Origin: Sphingomonas sp. PP-CC-1A-547
Lineage (GTDB): Bacteria > Pseudomonadota > Alphaproteobacteria > Sphingomonadales > Sphingomonadaceae
Length of the DNA: 64,000 nucleotides
Assembly: GCF_003610375.1 (NCBI RefSeq)
Contig: NZ_RAPZ01000013.1
Location: 1-64,000, forward strand
Reading direction: 5' to 3'
A model generated the notes under the pieces. That model did not search any database. It had not been told where the DNA came from and saw only the letters and a program-made list of their open reading frames with translations. Every line of letters begins with the position of its first letter. The stretch's first letter is position 1. Of this stretch, positions 17,203-25,096 are shown piece by piece. The translations under genes and the position numbers were made by a program.

Positions 17203-19923
17203 TCAGTCGCGGCCGGCATCGCCAAGGCGGCGTTTACCCAATGCCTCTGGCGATTGGATGGTCGCGCGGTCGAGCGCCTCGGGGATCAACGCCAGACACT
17301 GGATTGCGGCGAGACCCCATTGCGCGGACGCGTTGGTCGAGACGCCGGGCCATTCGGTGACGTGCCCTTCGGTATGCCGCGGATCGCTCGGCCATGTGCC
17401 AAGCCCTGCATCACCAGACAGGAACTCTCCCGCCGCCCGGGCAGCGAGCGTCGCATCCTGCGTTTCGTGCGCGACGTACGCAGTCAGCCGGGAATGCGCC
17501 TCGCGTAAGTTGCGCGGGCCGAACGGCGCACCGAACTTTGCCAGATACTCGGCCTGGGGCGCGTTGTACCAGCGGCAATAGTCGAGCCACGCGGTGCGAT
17601 AGCGCGGCACGTCGAGCAGGCGGACCAGTTCGGAACTCACCTCGACCGCGCCGAACACCGCGTTCAGATGCGAGAGCCGGATACCGCGATTCTGGTCGAT
17701 GAACCGTCCCGAGGCGAGATCAAACGGCGCGCTGCCGGTCATCCAGCCATGCGGCAGCCGCCCTATGCTGTCGAGCCCGGCGACGATCCGGTCGCGCCAG
17801 TGGGAGTCGCCGGTCCGCTCCCATTCGGTCAGCCACGCCGCGGCAAGCGGGCACCAGGTCGTCCCGAACGTCATCTCGATCGTTCCCGTCGGCAATACCG
17901 GCTTCTTCGCCCCCGGCACCTTCCGCCCGATCTCGACCTGCTGGAGCGTTTGGTCGGATGTGAGCAGGTCGCGCATCAGGTCGCCGACGCGCTCGTCCGC
18001 GGTCAGATAATAGAAGATGCGGCGATAGCTGGCGTTGCTGACGCGAGGCTGTTTGGAGCTGTCGCTCCAGTGCTGGACGCCGTGGCGCGTGCCCATGCCG
18101 GCGAAGCGACCGCCGTGATAGACGTCGACCTCGCCGGTGTGGCGAGTCATCGCTTCGGCAAAGCGGAACGCCTGCGCGTTGCCGGTGCGCAGGACCGAAT
18201 ACCAGAGCCACAGGTCGGGCGAGAGTTCGCTGTTATCCCACGCGAACCCACCGATATCGTACCGCCAGCGATGCCGGTCGCTGTCATAGGTATGCATGAT
18301 GTCGCCGTGGTTCCAGAACCCGTACCAGGACCGGCGGTCCACTTCACCAGCGTAGAAATCGATCAAATTGTCGAGCTGGTTCTCGATCGCGGTGCGGTTC
18401 GGCGTCGAGCGATCGGGCAGGCTCCAATCGCCGAACACGTGCGCGGCGTGGAGGTGTTCGGGGCTCGCCATCAATTGCGGCGGTGTCGCTTGAGCCTTCG
18501 CCATCTGCGCGAGCGTCACGGTGTCGGGCGTCGCAGGCAAGGCCCAGAGCGTCAGTTCACTGGTCCGCGCGATGCCGGATGCGTCGTCCCAGCCGGGTTC
18601 GTAATCCTCATAGGTGACGGACAGGCCCTCGTTCTGCGCGGCAAATCCCTCCATCCCCATCGCACCGTGATAGGGCCGCAGGTCCATCGCGGGCGCCTCG
18701 GGCGACCAGAGCCACGCGGTCAACCGTGCCGCGTCGCCATCCGCGCCGTCGATGTGGAGCGCAGTCGGGTGCCGCTGCCAAAAATAGCGCTGGCCGAGCG
18801 CGACGCCGCCATCCGGACCGCCAACATAGGCGAGCCCAGGCGCGCGGCGACCTTCGTCCGCGTCGATCCAGCCCTGGCCGGGCGCGGTCCGCTTGGTCAG
18901 CTGCCAGCCATTGGCGTTCGGCTGTTCGAGACGGAAGTCGCCCCAGGCGGGGATCCGGTCGAGCGTGTCGCGCACCGCTGGCGCCATCGTTGCCAGCGGC
19001 GGGGTCGCGTGTCCGGCGATCTGCGCCTCGCGGAACGCACGGCCTGGATCGCGGCGCAGGCCGGTGAGCGGTCGCACGCCCTCGGCGAACATCTGGCCAT
19101 CGGTGGCGATGCGGACATGGCGATCGTGGAGCGCGCCACGCATCGGCACGGACGCCTGCACGCCCAAGCTCGCAAGAAAGTCATGGCCTGCATTGCCGTC
19201 GAACACGAAGCTGTGGACGATCCGCAACGCGTCAGATCCGGCATAGGCATAGAGCCGCACCGTAAAGGGGAGCCAGCGACGATCGGCCATCACGTGCCGC
19301 CCCTCGATCTTGACGACCGCGCGGACGGGGCCGCGTTGCTCGATGGTCACCTTTTCAATCTCGCCGGCGAACGACGCGGGTTCGCCGTGGAGCGGATCGG
19401 ACTTCACCGAACCGACCAGGGTTACAGGACCGAGCAGGGGCCGCCCGGACTGGCTGGCCGAGCGGACCAATGCGGGGCCGGTGCGGCCGATCTCCCAGCG
19501 CAGGTCGCCGACGTCGACGACTACCGCATCGGTCGTCTCGGTGACCTTCACCGCGCGCGCCGGTGCCATCGCCCGACCGCGCGTGACGATCAGGCCAGCG
19601 GGCGCGACATCGGCGGGTATCGCGTGGGCGGTCCACTTGATCGAACCGTCGGGCCAAGTTGCGGTGGTCCAGGTCTGCGCGGGTATGTCGGCGCCATCGG
19701 CAGTGCGAACCGCCAGCGCGGTGTTGCGCTTCACCACGCCGCGCGGCCACGCGACGCCGAACGTCTGTCCCATGTGCATCGTCGGCGTTGCCCCGTCGAT
19801 CCAGCGTATCGCGGCAGACTGGAACGCAGGCGCGGCATCGAGCCGGACCGGCAGCAACGCGGTCGCACCGCCGAGCAGTGCGACCTTCAGCGTATCGCGC
19901 CGCGTAGGGTTCATTGGGGTCAT
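17203..19923 (-). CDS. Exo-rhamnogalacturonan lyase-like protein (PL26/YetA type), Tat-exported
   Basis: About 906 residues. A twin-arginine leader comes first (TRRDTLKVALLGGATALLP), then a RIFT-barrel-like N-terminal region ('MGQTFGVAWPRGVVKRN', 'WPDGSIKWTAHAIPAD') and a long alpha/alpha-barrel C-terminal part ('WYGFWNHGDIMHTYDSDRHRW'). This domain order matches the PcRGLX/YetA-like family, whose founding member is a fungal exo-RG lyase of PL26. It would cut the alpha-1,4 bond between rhamnose and galacturonate. I chose the ATG at 19923 because GGAG lies eight bases upstream; an ATG at 19935 would instead make a TGATG junction with the upstream gene. Either way the two are co-transcribed. 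Confidence 0.82.
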   Translation of the reverse strand: MTPMNPTRRDTLKVALLGGATALLPVRLDAAPAFQSAAIRWIDGATPTMHMGQTFGVAWPRGVVKRNTALAVRTADGADIPAQTWTTATWPDGSIKWTAHAIPADVAPAGLIVTRGRAMAPARAVKVTETTDAVVVDVGDLRWEIGRTGPALVRSASQSGRPLLGPVTLVGSVKSDPLHGEPASFAGEIEKVTIEQRGPVRAVVKIEGRHVMADRRWLPFTVRLYAYAGSDALRIVHSFVFDGNAGHDFLASLGVQASVPMRGALHDRHVRIATDGQMFAEGVRPLTGLRRDPGRAFREAQIAGHATPPLATMAPAVRDTLDRIPAWGDFRLEQPNANGWQLTKRTAPGQGWIDADEGRRAPGLAYVGGPDGGVALGQRYFWQRHPTALHIDGADGDAARLTAWLWSPEAPAMDLRPYHGAMGMEGFAAQNEGLSVTYEDYEPGWDDASGIARTSELTLWALPATPDTVTLAQMAKAQATPPQLMASPEHLHAAHVFGDWSLPDRSTPNRTAIENQLDNLIDFYAGEVDRRSWYGFWNHGDIMHTYDSDRHRWRYDIGGFAWDNSELSPDLWLWYSVLRTGNAQAFRFAEAMTRHTGEVDVYHGGRFAGMGTRHGVQHWSDSSKQPRVSNASYRRIFYYLTADERVGDLMRDLLTSDQTLQQVEIGRKVPGAKKPVLPTGTIEMTFGTTWCPLAAAWLTEWERTGDSHWRDRIVAGLDSIGRLPHGWMTGSAPFDLASGRFIDQNRGIRLSHLNAVFGAVEVSSELVRLLDVPRYRTAWLDYCRWYNAPQAEYLAKFGAPFGPRNLREAHSRLTAYVAHETQDATLAARAAGEFLSGDAGLGTWPSDPRHTEGHVTEWPGVSTNASAQWGLAAIQCLALIPEALDRATIQSPEALGKRRLGDAGRD

Positions 19924-19934
19924 GATCGTCTCCA

Positions 19935-20594
19935 TCAGCGGCGCGTGATCGACAGGTGGCGGACGCGCAGGTGGCTCCACGTGGTCCGCAGCCCGAACTG
20001 GCCGGACGCATAGGGTTCGGGATCGTCGAGCGTGAACACCCGCCGCCCGTCGCGCTCGACCGCCACCGTCCGCCCGTCCGCGATCAGCCGGATCGTCGTC
20101 CAGCGATTGGGTACGAGCATGTCGGTGGCATCGCGCTTGTCGTCCTGGGGGCGCAGCGGCCGGTCCCCGACGCGGCCGACATAGCGGCGGAAGCGGGTCG
20201 TCGTGTTCCGGTTGCCGCCGATGCCGACATAATAGGTGCGCAGGCTGTCATAGTCCGCGAAGGCACCGCTGCGGCGGTGGACGAGAACGGAACTCCCGTC
20301 GTCTTCACGGGCCATCCAGAACGCGTTGAGGTCGCTGACTTTGTCGTTCACCCCGCCCTGCGATACCGCCATCGCCTGAAACCGAATGACGACCGGTCCC
20401 GCGACCGGCTTGCGCCACCAGAGCGTCAGGCCCTTCGCGGTATCGATATCGATGGTTCCGCCGCGTTCGGTGACTCGCGCCGCGGGATCCTCGGCTTCGA
20501 CGACCCAATCGGCGCGCGGCTGGCGGGCGATCGACGTCGACGGCACGCTAGCGAGGATACCCGCCGCGATGTGAAGCCGTGCATTCAAGCGCAT
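19935..20594 (-). CDS. Exported DUF6250-type protein
   Basis: A 219-residue secreted protein. After a signal peptide (cleavage around residue 24) the body is a beta-sandwich-like domain with 'GLTLWWRKPVAGPVVIRF', 'SDLNAFWMAREDDGS', 'YYVGIGGNRNTTTRFRRY' and 'NRWTTIRLIADG'. This pattern is seen in DUF6250 and related lamin-G/concanavalin-like domains often found beside polysaccharide lyases. It may bind or process RG-I fragments; no catalytic residues can be assigned. Start at 20594 follows GGGAGGG. It is the first gene of the operon with the PL26-like lyase. Confidence 0.75.
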   Translation of the reverse strand: MRLNARLHIAAGILASVPSTSIARQPRADWVVEAEDPAARVTERGGTIDIDTAKGLTLWWRKPVAGPVVIRFQAMAVSQGGVNDKVSDLNAFWMAREDDGSSVLVHRRSGAFADYDSLRTYYVGIGGNRNTTTRFRRYVGRVGDRPLRPQDDKRDATDMLVPNRWTTIRLIADGRTVAVERDGRRVFTLDDPEPYASGQFGLRTTWSHLRVRHLSITRR

Positions 20595-20675
20595 GCTGCC
20601 CTCCCCGTGCGCTGTCATCGCGCCCCGCCATTGCATAGGCCGCGAAATCGCTGTCGCCAAGTTCGTGCCGAATAT

Positions 20676-20698
20676 TAGTTATACATTCCACATGATGG
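20676..20698. promoter_or_regulatory. Divergent promoter region with CCACAT motif
   Basis: The AT-rich stretch TTAGTTATACATT is followed by CCACATGATGG (20688-20698) between two divergent RG-I operons (20594 leftward, 20746 rightward). The 11-mer resembles those at 17181, 27111 and 33838. Confidence 0.35.
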
Positions 20699-20745
20699 TT
20701 ATTTCATCGAGATGCCGGTTGCTCTTTGCGGATCGGCGTCGCATC

Positions 20746-21567
20746 ATGCGGGGAAGAAGACGCAGGAGAGTATGGGTGAGAAACGGCCTGTTGATAGCCA
20801 TCGCTCTGGTTGCGCCTGCACTGAGCGGAGCCGCCCCTGCCCCGATGCGGATCTTCATCGCCAGCGACTCGACCGCGCAGGACTACAAGGCGGATCGCTA
20901 TCCGCAGTCGGGTTGGGGCACGATGCTGCGATGCGCCATGGCGCCAAACGTCAGCATTGAGAACCGCGCGATCGGCGGGCGCAGCACCAACAGCTTCATC
21001 CGCGAGGGGCGGCTCGACAAGATCGCCGCGGACCTGCGGAAAGGCGACACGCTGCTGATCCAGTTCGGTCACAACGATGCGAGTGTCGACAAGCCCGAAC
21101 GCTTCACGACGATCGAACAGTATCGCGCAAACCTCCGCCAATTTCTCGACGTCGCCAGCCATGCGGGTGCGAAGGCGGTGATCCTGACCCCGGTCGCGCG
21201 CCGCGACTTCAAGGACGGGGTCGAGCAACCTAGCTTTCCGACCTATGCAGATGCGGCGCGACAGGTGGCGCGCGACACGCGGACGCCGCTGATCGATCTC
21301 GGCAAGACGTCACAGGCCTGGGTGCAGGCGGCCGGGGCCGACGCGGCGAAGGGGTATTACCTGCATTACACCGGCGCAGCAGGAGCGCCCGGCTATCCCA
21401 CCGGCGTGGCCGACGACACGCATTTCAGCGAAATCGGCGCGCGGCGGGTTGCCGATCTGGTGGCGACCGGACTCCACCATCTGAAGCTGCCGATCGCGCG
21501 GTACGTGACGCCTGGGACTCCCGCCCTGACGCGTGCGACGCCGGCGGGTGGCCCGTCGTGCGGCTGA
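20746..21567 (+). CDS. Rhamnogalacturonan acetylesterase, CE12/SGNH type
   Basis: About 273 residues, exported: a basic N-terminus and hydrophobic stretch (NGLLIAIALVAPALSGAAPA) precede the SGNH hydrolase. Block I is 'IASDSTAQDY' with the nucleophile Ser, block II 'GGRSTNSF', block III 'FGHNDASVD', and block V 'DDTHFSEIGA' with Asp and His. This is the CE12 layout that removes acetyl groups from the galacturonate of RG-I. In-frame Met codons also occur at 20692 and 20695; I chose 20746 because the leader begins there. The downstream gene starts within its last ten bases. Confidence 0.88.
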   Translation: MRGRRRRRVWVRNGLLIAIALVAPALSGAAPAPMRIFIASDSTAQDYKADRYPQSGWGTMLRCAMAPNVSIENRAIGGRSTNSFIREGRLDKIAADLRKGDTLLIQFGHNDASVDKPERFTTIEQYRANLRQFLDVASHAGAKAVILTPVARRDFKDGVEQPSFPTYADAARQVARDTRTPLIDLGKTSQAWVQAAGADAAKGYYLHYTGAAGAPGYPTGVADDTHFSEIGARRVADLVATGLHHLKLPIARYVTPGTPALTRATPAGGPSCG

Positions 21568-22790
21568 TCGGCGCGCTGGCTCTGGGATTTGCTTTGATGA
21601 GTACGGCGGCCGAAGCGCAGGTACGACGGTTCGTGTTCGGTGGTGGCTCGGCCCCGAAAGACGCCGTGTCGGTGGCGGCCGGGCGCGCTTATGCGGACGG
21701 CTTCGGTTTCGAGGGCGGTAACCCCGCGCTGTTCTCGGTTGCGGTCCCGCCAGGTAACTATCGGGTCACGGTGACTCTCGGCCTGCCCAAGATGCGTACC
21801 GACACCAGTATCAAGGCGGAGTCGCGGCGGTTGATGCTCGATACGGTCGTCGTGCCGGCGGGGCGATCGCTCACGCAGAGCTTCGTCGTCAACGTCCGCA
21901 ACGCCGCACTCACCCCGCCGCCGCTGAACGCGCCGGGTGGGACCGCGGTGCTGATCAAGCCACGCGAGCGCGGTTCGTTCAGCTGGGACGACCGGCTGAC
22001 GCTGGAGATGCTCGGCACGAAGCCCGGCGTGACTGCGATCACGATCGAGCCGATCACGGTGCCGACGATATTCCTGCTCAGCGACTCCACCGTCACCGAC
22101 CAGCCGGCGGAGCCTGCCGCCAGTTGGGGGCAGATGCTTCCCGCTTTCTTCCGTCCGGACATCGCCGTCGCCAATCATGCGGAATCCGGCGAGACGATGA
22201 AATCTTTCATGACGGAATTGCGCTTCGCTAAGGTGCTGGAGTCCGCGAAGCCGGGCGATTGGGCGCTGATCCAGTTCGGGCATAACGACCAGAAAGCGCA
22301 GTGGCCGCAGACCTACGCCGCGGCCGAGACGACCTATCGTGATTACCTCCGCGCGTGGATCGCGGAGTTTCGGCGTCGGGGCGTGGAGCCAGTGCTCGTG
22401 ACTTCGCCCGAACGGCGGATGTGGACCGGCGACAAGATCCGCCCGACACTCACGGACTATGCTGCGGCGGTGAAGGCGGTCGGCGCTGAACTACGCGTGC
22501 CGGTGATCGACCTGAATGCCGCGAGCATCCGCTTCTACGAGGCACTCGGACCGACGCGCGCGCCGCTCGCGTTCAACGATGGTGGCAAGGACGCGACGCA
22601 TCACGACAATTACGGCGCCTGGGTCCTTGCGCGGGCGGTCGCGGCGGGCATTGCTACCGCGAAACTGCCGCTCGCCGAGCATCTGAAGCCGGACCTGACA
22701 GCATTCGACGCGGGCCATCCGCCCGACCCTGCCGCGTTCCGGCTTGCGCCGAGCGTGGCGCATGATTCCACCCGACCGGACGGAAACTGA
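21558..22790 (+). CDS. Rhamnogalacturonan acetylesterase with N-terminal beta-domain
   Basis: 410 residues from a GTG start that lies ten bases inside the preceding gene. A signal peptide ends around residue 20 (STAAEA). An N-terminal beta-sandwich of about 150 residues ('FGFEGGNPALFSVAVPPGNY') is probably carbohydrate-binding. The SGNH hydrolase follows: 'LLSDSTVTDQP', 'NHAESGETMKSF', 'FGHNDQKAQW', and a final His in 'DATHHDNYGAW'. The two-domain layout matches the YesY/CE12 branch of RG acetylesterases. Tandem placement with a shorter CE12 suggests different acetyl positions or fragment sizes. Confidence 0.88.
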   Translation: MRLIGALALGFALMSTAAEAQVRRFVFGGGSAPKDAVSVAAGRAYADGFGFEGGNPALFSVAVPPGNYRVTVTLGLPKMRTDTSIKAESRRLMLDTVVVPAGRSLTQSFVVNVRNAALTPPPLNAPGGTAVLIKPRERGSFSWDDRLTLEMLGTKPGVTAITIEPITVPTIFLLSDSTVTDQPAEPAASWGQMLPAFFRPDIAVANHAESGETMKSFMTELRFAKVLESAKPGDWALIQFGHNDQKAQWPQTYAAAETTYRDYLRAWIAEFRRRGVEPVLVTSPERRMWTGDKIRPTLTDYAAAVKAVGAELRVPVIDLNAASIRFYEALGPTRAPLAFNDGGKDATHHDNYGAWVLARAVAAGIATAKLPLAEHLKPDLTAFDAGHPPDPAAFRLAPSVAHDSTRPDGN

Positions 22791-22791
22791 G

Positions 22792-23766
22792 ATGACCACG
22801 CGACGTACGATCCTGGCCGGTGGTCTCGCCAGTGGGCTCATCAGCCTGCTGCCGCTCCGCGCTCTCGCACAGCAAACGACGCTGGCGGTGGAGCGGTTCG
22901 CGCTCTGGCCAGGTGCCGCACCCGGCGGCCCGACACCGGCGGTTACCGACCAATGGGTCAAGCGTTCGCCGACCGGCGCGGCGGACGACATCGCCTGGCC
23001 GCATGTCGCGACGCCGATGCTGACGGTGGTGCGACCGGCCAAGCCCAACGGTGCGGCGGTGCTGATTTGTCCGGGCGGCGGTTACGCGCGTGTTGCAGTC
23101 GGGCGAACGGGCGGCGGCATTGCACGGGATTTCGCCGCGCGCGGCATCACCGCGTTCGAGTTGCTCTATCGCCTGCCGCACGATGGCTGGGCGGCGGGTC
23201 CCGATGCGCCGTTGCAGGATGCACAGCGGGCAATGCGCGTGATCCGCGCGGGTGCGGGCTCGCGCTGGACAGTCGACCCGGCGCGCGTTGCCGTCACAGG
23301 CTTCTCCGCTGGCGGGCATCTCGCAGCACGGCTGGCGTCCCGGTCGGCAATGCCGGCCTACGCGCCGATCGACGCGGCCGACCGCCTGTCCGCAAAACCC
23401 CTGATGGCGGGGCTGTTCTTTCCCGTCGTGACGATGCTCGACGACGGCGTGCATGCGCAATCGCGTCGCGAATTGTTAGGTCCGCACGCCGCCGATCCAG
23501 CCTGGCAGCGCCGCTATTCGACGCAGCTGGATATCCCGGCCGACATGCCGCCGAGCTTCGTGATGGCGAATGCCGACGATCCCGCGGTGCCGGCGCGCAA
23601 CAGCATCCTGCTGTACGAAGCGCTGCATGCCGCCAAGATCCCGACCGAATTGATGGTGTTCGAAAAAGGCGGGCATGGCCCGCCTGCCCCGCACCGCGAC
23701 GGCACGCCGATACCGTGGATGGACCTATTCCTCGCCTGGTCGCGCGACCATGGCTGGCCCGCGTAA
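22792..23766 (+). CDS. Tat-exported alpha/beta hydrolase (acetyl-xylan/pectin esterase-like)
   Basis: 324 residues. The twin-arginine leader TRRTILAGGLASG is followed by an alpha/beta hydrolase: 'ICPGGGYARVAVG' (oxyanion region), nucleophile elbow 'GFSAGGHLAARL', an Asp in 'ANADDPAVPA' and a His in 'KGGHGPPAP'. The family is BD-FAE/xylanase-like carbohydrate esterase. Starting one base after the preceding stop, it belongs to the same operon as the two CE12 esterases and PL22. Removal of acetyl or methyl groups from pectin fragments is the likely role; the exact ester is unknown. Confidence 0.8.
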   Translation: MTTRRTILAGGLASGLISLLPLRALAQQTTLAVERFALWPGAAPGGPTPAVTDQWVKRSPTGAADDIAWPHVATPMLTVVRPAKPNGAAVLICPGGGYARVAVGRTGGGIARDFAARGITAFELLYRLPHDGWAAGPDAPLQDAQRAMRVIRAGAGSRWTVDPARVAVTGFSAGGHLAARLASRSAMPAYAPIDAADRLSAKPLMAGLFFPVVTMLDDGVHAQSRRELLGPHAADPAWQRRYSTQLDIPADMPPSFVMANADDPAVPARNSILLYEALHAAKIPTELMVFEKGGHGPPAPHRDGTPIPWMDLFLAWSRDHGWPA

Positions 23767-23782
23767 CGACAAGGATCTGACG

Positions 23783-25084
23783 ATGCGAAACATTGCATTC
23801 GGGCTGAGCATCGCGCTCGCTATGGCCGCACCCTCGATCGCGGCAAAACCGGCCTCATGGATCGATGCGAAGACCGGCCACAAGGTCCTGCGACTGTCCG
23901 ACGCGCCCGGCAATTACGCGCTATATTTCAATTACAACGCCTACACGCCGCAGGGCGACCTGATGATATTCCAGACCGCCGACGGTATCTCGGTGGCGGA
24001 TACGAAGACATGGGCGGTCAGGTCGTTGCTGCACCGGCCCGGCGCTCACCTGCTGTTCGCCGGCCACAAGACGCGCACCGCGTATTTTTCCGAACAGGCC
24101 AAGGGTGGCGACGACGCGCCGATCACGATCTATGCCGCCGACATCGACACCGCCAAGGTCCGCAAGATCGCGGTGGTGCCGAAGGGCAGCCGCATCGACA
24201 CGCTCAACGCCGACGAGACATTGCTCGCCGGGCAGGTCGCCTCGCGCGACATGCCGCTCCAGCCCAACGCGGCGGGCGTCGATATCAAGACCGGACAGAC
24301 GGCGTACGCGGCGAACTGGCCCGACGGCCGGCCGATGGTCTATGCCGACGCCAAGGAGTTCCGGCTGAACCAGCGGCTCGACGCCAAGATTCCCATGGAG
24401 ATCTTCACCGTCGACGTGACGACCGGGCAGCGGCGCAGCGTGGTGAAGGCGACCGACTGGCTCAACCACCTGCAATTCTCGCCGACCGACCCGACGCTGC
24501 TGATGTATTGCCATGAGGGGCCGTGGCACCGCGTCGACCGTATCTGGACCATCCGCACCGATGGCAGCCAGATAACCAAGGTTCACACGCGGACGATGAA
24601 CATGGAGATTGCCGGCCATGAATTCTGGTCGCCCGACGGCAAGACGATCTGGTACGATCTGCAAACGCCGCGCGGCGAGGATTTTTGGTTGGCCGGCTAC
24701 GACGTCGCCACTGCCAAGCGCCGTTGGTACCACCTCGACCGCAACGAATGGTCGGTCCATTATAACGTCTCGGCGGACCAGACACTGTTCTCGGGCGACG
24801 GCGGCGACAGCGAGATGGTCGCGCACGCCCCCGACGGGAAGTGGATGTACCTCTTCCGTCCGAAGCCCGTGCCCGACGTCGCCGGGATCCGCGCCGACAA
24901 TGCCGACAGCCTGATCGAAGCAGGGACCTTCGCCGCAGAGAAACTCGTCGACATGGGCAAGCAGGATTACAAACTCGAGCCTAACGCGCGCTTTTCGCCA
25001 GACGGGAAATGGCTGATCTTCCGCGCGAACATCGAGGGCAAGGCGGCGATCTACGCAGTGGAGACCGCCAAGCCCGGACCCTGA
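23783..25084 (+). CDS. ogl: Oligogalacturonate lyase (PL22), periplasmic
   Basis: A 433-residue seven-bladed beta-propeller with a signal peptide (ends SIAA, about residue 20). Diagnostic PL22 motifs are 'YFNYNAYTPQGDLMIF', 'MYCHEGPWHRVDRIWTI' and 'MEIAGHEFWSPDG', whose His residues hold the catalytic metal. It cleaves unsaturated and saturated digalacturonate to 4-deoxy-5-ketouronate, feeding KduI. Many enterobacterial Ogl proteins are cytoplasmic, so the leader here is notable. Start at 23783 follows AAGGA. It closes the esterase operon and faces the PL11 gene tail to tail. Confidence 0.9.
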   Translation: MRNIAFGLSIALAMAAPSIAAKPASWIDAKTGHKVLRLSDAPGNYALYFNYNAYTPQGDLMIFQTADGISVADTKTWAVRSLLHRPGAHLLFAGHKTRTAYFSEQAKGGDDAPITIYAADIDTAKVRKIAVVPKGSRIDTLNADETLLAGQVASRDMPLQPNAAGVDIKTGQTAYAANWPDGRPMVYADAKEFRLNQRLDAKIPMEIFTVDVTTGQRRSVVKATDWLNHLQFSPTDPTLLMYCHEGPWHRVDRIWTIRTDGSQITKVHTRTMNMEIAGHEFWSPDGKTIWYDLQTPRGEDFWLAGYDVATAKRRWYHLDRNEWSVHYNVSADQTLFSGDGGDSEMVAHAPDGKWMYLFRPKPVPDVAGIRADNADSLIEAGTFAAEKLVDMGKQDYKLEPNARFSPDGKWLIFRANIEGKAAIYAVETAKPGP

Positions 25085-25096
25085 CGGCCGGCAGCC

